A stretch of DNA of 64,000 bases from Aphrocallistes beatrix. Its lineage: Eukaryota > Porifera > Hexactinellida > Sceptrulophora > Aphrocallistidae. Of the stretch, positions 57,534-64,000 are shown one piece after another. The translations under genes and the position numbers were made by a program. The stretch's first letter is position 1; each line of letters opens with the position of its first letter. The stretch spans positions 3,844,001 to 3,908,000 of the forward strand of contig OY725495.1 of assembly GCA_963281255.1 (NCBI GenBank), read 5' to 3'. Under the pieces are notes generated by a model that saw nothing but the letters and a program-made list of their open reading frames with translations, did not search any database and had not been told where the DNA came from.

Positions 57534-57775
57534 ATTTCTCTTCTTATATAATTTCTTTAATGATATCAAAAGTCAATTTTTAAGTGAAATCATAAATACT
57601 GTTGCATTTGAAAAAATATAATTTCCTAATGACTGAATTTATCATTGAAAATTCTATAAACTTTTATATAAATATTTTATGTTGTACCTTGAATGAGAAT
57701 TCTTTTGGTAGTAGAAGATTTGTGTAGAGCAGTATATAGCATTTTCTTTAAGGCTCTCCTTTATATACTTGCCAA
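57534..57775 (-). promoter_or_regulatory. Orphan lectin-type promoter and 5' leader
   Basis: The - strand TATA box (57760-57767), start region, leader donor (CAAG/GTACAA) and leader acceptor (TATATAAG) match those of lectins 3 and 5. The lectin start codon and exons that should follow are replaced by R4. The next gene in this direction is the oxidase, whose ATG lies about 550 bp downstream on the same strand. Confidence 0.65.
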
Positions 57776-59228
57776 TTTCTTTAGAATTAATTCAAGTGGA
57801 ATGCTTATCCTACAAATACGATGAGTTCTATATACGTATATAACTTCCTGGATATTATATTACATTCTAAATAACCCGTTCTGTATTTTGAGAAGCATAC
57901 TTTCCAACCTTAATCATTTTGACAAATGGTGAAGAGCAAGTTTTTTGCATTTTTTGCAAAGCGTAATTCCTAGTTCCTGTGCCTACTGCCACTTTTCACT
58001 CACCACTCACCTATTAACGAGAAAAGTGAATCAAGGTGGCACAAGCGATATTAACTAATTTCTATTACATACTTGATAAATATAAAACTTCTAAATTGGG
58101 TTATTCGAGTGTGTAGATTTCGAATTTGAGTCAGTTTTGCATAAGCTGTCGTGGTTTAAATGAATTAGTCTCTTTGGATAGATTCATTTTAGTATTATTT
58201 ATGATGCAAAGCAGTATGGTATTCGAAATTCAAGCTTGGAGTCACTATTTTCACTTTTCCGGGCCACTCAGGCCACTCAATTTCGACTTGACCAGTTCAT
58301 AACAGTATTGCTAATTATGACGCACTTCATAAGCATTCAAACACTTCAATTATTTTAATCTTCATCTTAGAATAATTATGATAATGCTTCATTCATATTG
58401 TTCACTCTCTAAGACGCGTATCAATATAATTAAAATTAATTTATCAACAAAAATTTGCACAAGGTGTCACCTTTAAATATGGATTTCTTAAACAGATGGG
58501 TCATAGCGGGTCCTATCAAACTGGGTCCATCGGGTCACGAAATGTTGACTTGGTCCAAGTCTGGTTCGAATACTTTTGGCCAGACAGTGTATTAACACCC
58601 TGGATAGTGATTCCTTCTTCAAAGACAAAATCATTTGTCTTAACTATCATCAGAGTTCCGGATTTTAAAGAAGGAAATTGGAGGTGTATCATCAAATAAT
58701 GCATCCAGACTGGAAACGAAAGTTACTGTTATTAACAGCAATTATGTAATGTGTGCTCTGACGAGATGTATAATACACTGGTCTCCCTAACAAGATGTCC
58801 GGAGGTATTCTACATTAAAAATATGCAATATGTGCTAGTCCATGAGAGTATGATGTAATACTTGAAGCTATTCTCTTCATATAATGATATATTCATGGCT
58901 ATTCTATTACGAGGCTAAACTGTGTGACGTGTTAATTGGTGAGTCGACACATTTTAAAAGTTGGAATTTCTAAGGAGAATAAGGTTTTCATTGAGATTTA
59001 AAATCTCAAAGGAAACGATCAATGCAATGTTAATTCTAGAACAAAATAGTAATTTAAAGTTATTCACACCATTTATGCGTAGATTATTCATTTAAACAAA
59101 AAAATGCAATTATACTTTTATCCAGCATTTATCATTGGAATAAAAGATGCATTATATATAACTATAGAAAATTGAAAGTCATTGTTAATTTCAATGGTTT
59201 ACTTTTAGAAACCGTTTACGACTCTAGT

Positions 59229-59672
<444 letters not shown>

Positions 59673-59673
<1 letters not shown>

Positions 59674-59707
59674 TCCTTACCATTAAAACTCGATTAATGT
59701 GTATGTG

Positions 59708-59743
<36 letters not shown>

Positions 59744-60132
59744 TGTCGACTCATCATGGAATCATGATGTCATTGTCACATTTTAAAAGTTAAGCAATAC
59801 AGTAATTCGAGTATAACTCAGCCATTATAGGAGATAGAAGGCTGAAATTTTAATAGAATCTGTATACTAACATACCTCACAAATGATACAACTATCATCA
59901 AAAAATGATGACTCATCACTTTGTTATGACGCCATCATGACTCATCAAAATTTTCAAAATTGATAAATTTGGTGATTTTTCGGGCGATATAGATTATAAC
60001 AGTAGGACAGACGTATTTAGAGATGTTATCTTCCTTATAATTGACCAATGTGGCCCCAGGCGACCGAAGGGAGCCTCCGGCAGACACAAAGGGTCCGCCA
60101 GCCGCGCAGCGAAAGCAAGCGAAGCGCGCTTG
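59673..60132 (-). repeat. R1 repeat, inverted copy h
   Basis: Opposite orientation to the other copies. The tail lies against the (TTA)n tract and the head ends at 60132. The body keeps TGAGTCA. The CRE sites are degraded (TGACGCCA, TGACATCA). Confidence 0.8.
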
Positions 60133-60144
60133 TTATTATTATTA

Positions 60145-60230
60145 CAAACGCGCTTCGCTTGCTTGCGCCGCACGGCTTGCAGACACTCTGTGTCCACAGA
60201 GTCTCCCTGCGGGCGCCTGGAGCAACTCAA
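60145..60230 (+). repeat. R1 head only (copy i)
   Basis: An 86-bp head (CGCGCTTCGCTTGCTTGCGC, ACACTCTGTGTCC) facing copy h across a 12-bp TTA spacer, giving a head-to-head inverted pair. The remaining 60231-60960 is AT-rich and contains two tandem copies of an R4-related block (TTCTACACCCCTAAA ... AGCATTATTTTC) but no gene. Confidence 0.7.
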
Positions 60231-60964
60231 TCTAGCCTATTTCAGGAATTTATTTAATTTATAGCAATATAGTAAACAAAAGTAGGCAAAAAATAACATA
60301 TCGGTCTGAAAATATAGTAGTCGAATTCTACACCCCTAAACCCCATGTCAACCGTTATATGCTAGTGTGTAGCATAATTTTGTAATTTGTTTACTTGTAT
60401 ATATCTATTTTATAAAAAAGTAAACAAATAATTTATCATATCGATCTGAAAATATAATATTCGAATTCTACACCCCTAAAAACCCTATGTCAACCGCTGG
60501 AAGCTAGTCTCTAGCATTATTTTCAAAATTCGTCAAATAGTGTTTAAATATGTATATAAAGGTGTGAAAATATACACATAACCTTTTTTACTGCCATACA
60601 CTATAATCTAATTGACGTTTATAAAAGTTATTGCTTTGAAGTATTAACCATACTTGGACTTGGGGTACAAGGTATAAATAGAAAATTCCCACTTTCATTT
60701 TCACTTTCACTTAATAACAATGACAGCCTACAATAGTGTCGTACAATGATTTCTATTGTGAGAGTGTAGCCGTACATAGTATTGTATAGAAAAGGTGTGA
60801 AAAATTGTTTTCCATTTTTTTGAAGAGGTGTGAAAATTTCGCTTAGATTTTCGAACTTAATCCTAGATTCATCATTTGACACCTACATGCAAATCTCTAC
60901 GACTTGCCAATTCTTCAATCAATTCGGACAAACAAACAAAAAATCCTAGCTTTTTAATATACTA

Positions 60965-61640
60965 TAAGATTATTGTTGATTGGTATAATAGGGTTAATTA
61001 ATGATGGAGTGGAAATCTTATCATTCGGTAAAATGGATCGATTTTGAAAATTTCAAAAATAAACTAAAACGCTAGCGTTGGAAGTCATTAAACTATAAAT
61101 AGAATGGCCAATGACATGGGGATTGGCCGTTAATATCCAAAAGGTGATTTCTCACAAATGATGATCAGCCTTATGGTTTTGAGTGCATCTTTTGCTGATT
61201 GAATGTACTGACCTCTTAAATGGATTAGTAATTTTGGAGGGGAATGTACGTAGATCATAGACAAACGTTATTGAAGGGAACCCACCCCCCAAAAAACCAA
61301 CGCCACTGCTAGCGAACACTCCATGTCTACAGAGTCTCCCTACGGACGCCTAATATTAATTACTTTCGTTTATTTACTGATCATATTTTACTACTAGTAA
61401 ATGCTAATCTAAGTATTCGCATAGTTATTTCATTGATACTGAAATATAATAATATAACTGCCTAGTCTGATATAAAATACTGATAGAAGTAATGACCTAA
61501 AATACTAATAATCCAAATAATCTGATTAGTCAAGATAGATAGACCTAAGATATAACGATAATCTAGTCAGCTGATAGGAGAGCAGGGATTGATTCTCTTC
61601 AGGTTTATATCCTCAGAAACTAATAAAATAAAATAAAAAT
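60965..61640. repeat. R2 and R3 flank copies upstream of lectin 5
   Basis: R2 (60965-61370, internally shortened) is followed by R3 (61415-61640), in the same order as at 46.5-48.3 kb. This supports duplication of a block of many kilobases that carried a lectin gene. Confidence 0.7.
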
Positions 61641-61820
61641 GTAAAATTTAAGTACAGCATTTTCAAAATAGCTATCGCTTATATTGTTTCTAAAAGTATA
61701 TAATGTGTATGTATTTATTCTAAATACAAACTAATACCTGTCAGTTGGTAGAAAATATTACAACAGACTTTGCATATTTCCAGCAAGTATAAAAATGTTA
61801 TTGCAAGGTGATTTAAACAG

Positions 61821-63175
61821 TTACTTCGGTTCAATTGGTTGCATGTTTGTTATAATTGTAAATGAGGTATAATAAACAGCATAACTCACCTGTTTGCAGA
61901 GAACCCTTTGTCCAGCCCAACAATGCAAATTATCCCAAGTACCATGGTGACCATAGACCTTGGCGCACATTTGACATCCATTAGCGTTATCTGGTTGTCC
62001 ACCATGCCAGTAAGTGAATCCACCACTTCCATCAGTCCATTGATACCCGGAATTTCTACCACTATTATCTACGAATCCAATCCAATAATCCGGACGTCTG
62101 TGTAGCCTGCTATGCAGATAGTTCCTCTCATTACGGCTGTTCATAGAAGCTAGATGGCCTCCCCAACGTTGGCACAGTATTTCTGCATCTCCCCATGTAA
62201 CACTTATGTGAGGGAAGTAGCAATATTCATGTACACCCCAAGCGAAACACTCTTTGTGCACTAAAAATAACAAAAGAACAACAACCATAATAATTCAACA
62301 AAATACAAAATTAAAGAAATTCGAATTACTTAACTAATGCTTGATTGAAACAACTGACAACTAAATTCAATGACCATTGAAAAAATAGGTATCTAGATTG
62401 GCCATTACTGATTTGGAATGTCAATTTTATTTAAGGCTATTGAAGGTGGACTGTTCCACTTTGACACTTCATTTTTTATCCATTATTGTTCTGAATCACT
62501 TAATTAAATGTATCCTTGCGTAGATGTTTAAATGCAGTTCAAATGGCCCCAATGGTAACCTGATGGTGAAAAATAAGTATCTGGATTTTAAATGTCTAAT
62601 TGTTTTTAATTGTTTACAATTTCAAAAAAATGTGGATGTCTTGACGATTTTTGAGTATAATGTTCATATCCTTGTTGTTATTATGTCTTGGATCCCTGGA
62701 TTCAGTGTAAACCCGGATGCCATGTTTTGAATATAAGTTATTTCGAAATATACAAACTTATAAATGTTAATTTACGTAGCCCTACCATATCCCAGGTCAA
62801 TCTCCTCCAGGGGAGTAGCAGTGAGATTAGAATTGGATTTTATTTCGATGTCTGCCTCAGTCTCCATCTCCATCTTTGCTGTAGAAGTATACGTGTAAGT
62901 ATTAGACATGCTAAAGTACAGTAATGAAGTTCGTTCGATCTAAACATGGCTACTCACCATTTTCACCATTTGTGTCCAGTGATATCGCGAATGCTGTCGA
63001 GATAATAATATTAAACATAAATAGTTTAAATCATCATACAGAAAACTAGATTTACTAACACCTTACTTCATCAATTTATTTCTACTAAATAAAATGTTTT
63101 ATGCCGCAAATAATTTTGCATGAAAACTGACTTACCCATAGCCAGGCCTCCGATCAGTATCAGCAGTGCTTTCAT
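61821..63175 (-). CDS. Secreted C-type lectin 5
   Basis: Exons on the complement: 63136-63175 (signal peptide identical to lectin 3), 62958-62993, 62786-62878 (acidic KMEMETEADIEIKSNSNLTA with an NLT site), 61890-62260 (lectin domain); introns all phase 1. The domain has QPD, WDNLHC and YWIGFVDNSG, with every cysteine kept. Read-through past the GTGAGT site would end at 61821. Introns 1 and 2 and the promoter are almost identical to lectin 3, so the duplication is recent. The acidic exon is two codons shorter than in lectin 3, through loss of one Met-Glu repeat unit. Confidence 0.83.
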
Positions 63176-63410
63176 TTTGATTTCTCTTCTTATATAATTT
63201 CTATAATAATATTAAAAGTCAATTTCTAAATGAAATCATAATTATTGTTGCATTTGAAACAATATAATTTCCTAATGACGGAATTTATCATTGAAAAATT
63301 CTATAAAATGTTATTATAAATATTTTATGCTGTACCTTTAATGAAAATTCTTTTGGTAGTAGAAGATTTTTGTAGAGCAGTATATAGCATTTTTTCTTTA
63401 AAGCTCCTCC

Positions 63411-63418
63411 TTTATATA
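63411..63418 (-). promoter_or_regulatory. TATA box of lectin gene 5
   Basis: The - strand reads GTATATAAAGG at the same distance from the start codon as in lectin 3, with the same start region and leader splice sites. Confidence 0.6.
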
Positions 63419-63489
63419 CTTGCCAATTTCTTTAGAATTAATTCAAGTGGAATGCTTATCCTACAAATACGATGAGTTTTATATACGTA

Positions 63490-64000
63490 TTCGCTTGCTT
63501 GCGCTGCGCGGCTGGCGGACACTTTGTGTCCGCCAGAGGCGCCCTTTGGGCGCCTGTGGTCGCCATTGATTAGGTATATGGGAAATAACATCTCTAAATA
63601 CGTCTGCCATAGTGCTAAAATCGATATCGTACGAAAAATCACCAAATTTGTCAATTTTTAAGATTTTGATGTGTAATGATGACGTCATAACAGAGTGATG
63701 AGTCATCATTTTTTGATAATAGTTGGGTTATATGTGAGGTATATTAATCTACATATTTTATTAAAATTTCAGCCTTCTATCTCCTATAATGGCTGAGTTA
63801 TGCTCGAATTACTGTATTGCTTAACTTTTAGAAATGTGACAATGACGTCATAATTCCATGATGAGTCGACATTTTGCTCTGAGCTCAGAACTTACTGGAG
63901 CCATAGCCAAAAGACTCCCACATGCCAAAAATCAGCCTTCTGTGACTGGCAGTTTCTTCAATCAATTCGTTACAGATATATATATATATATATATATGCA
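63490..64000 (+). repeat. R1 repeat copy j, runs to window end
   Basis: Lies about 70 bp upstream of the lectin 5 TATA box, as copy g does for lectin 3. The head hairpin is better paired here (AGGCGCCC-TTT-GGGCGCCT). It has TGACGTCA near 63680 and 63844 and TGAGTCA near 63700. The first few bases of the head are missing and the (TA)n tail is cut by the window edge. Confidence 0.82.

Noticed and set aside
57234-57583. ORFs with repeated IHTY or MYVC units
   Set aside because: ATGT microsatellite inside R4; no unique protein sequence beyond it.

Overview
The window is nuclear DNA from an animal. It shows spliced genes with GT-AG introns, SH3/SH2 signalling domains, C-type lectins with signal peptides and an SLC46-type carrier. 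AT-rich intergenic DNA is filled with hAT, pogo/Tc1 and Mutator-like transposon derivatives. The gene mix (RING-less coiled-coil/NHL proteins, an ankyrin/ADP-ribosyltransferase fusion, a laccase-like oxidase, a lineage-specific 7TM family) suggests a marine invertebrate, possibly a non-bilaterian such as a sponge. That placement is inference and weak.

Layout. (i) 1.5-28.8 kb, + strand: I assemble thirteen exons into one 755-residue SH3-SH3-proline-rich-SH2 adaptor gene. All exon phases agree and the summed length is a multiple of three. An NHL-repeat gene (+) sits in its second intron. Its sixth intron, 18.5 kb, holds an ankyrin/ART gene and five tandem copies of a 7TM receptor-like gene, all on the - strand; copy 4 has lost its ATG and copy 5 an internal block. 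(ii) 29-35 kb: a WD40 protein (+), a second NHL protein (-, one frameshift at a T run) and an SLC46-like transporter (-). (iii) 36.7-64 kb: an array of five secreted C-type lectin genes (-), spread by segmental duplication with shared dispersed repeats (called R1, R2 and R3 here). Lectin copy 4 is broken. Between its surviving 3' part and its orphan promoter lies a laccase-like multicopper oxidase gene (-), also with one frameshift at a G run.

Mobile DNA is abundant and often nested. There are hAT elements with 8-bp target duplications (one retains the transposase C-terminal motif), TA-flanked pogo/Tc1 MITEs, a 1.06-kb Mutator-like fold-back element with a 9-bp duplication, a mariner relic and a LINE whose empty site is present in a paralogous repeat. 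A 195-bp GC-rich insertion carries a near-canonical hammerhead ribozyme fold. The R1 repeat (about 520 bp) carries a run of GC-rich hairpins and, in full copies, two TGACGTCA (CRE) palindromes plus a TGAGTCA (AP-1) site.

How the genes relate: the lectins, oxidase, 7TM receptors and adaptor could all belong to cell-surface recognition and signalling, but no functional link is shown by the sequence. I saw no tRNA, rRNA or CRISPR array. Splice models were made by eye from junction consensus and reading phase.
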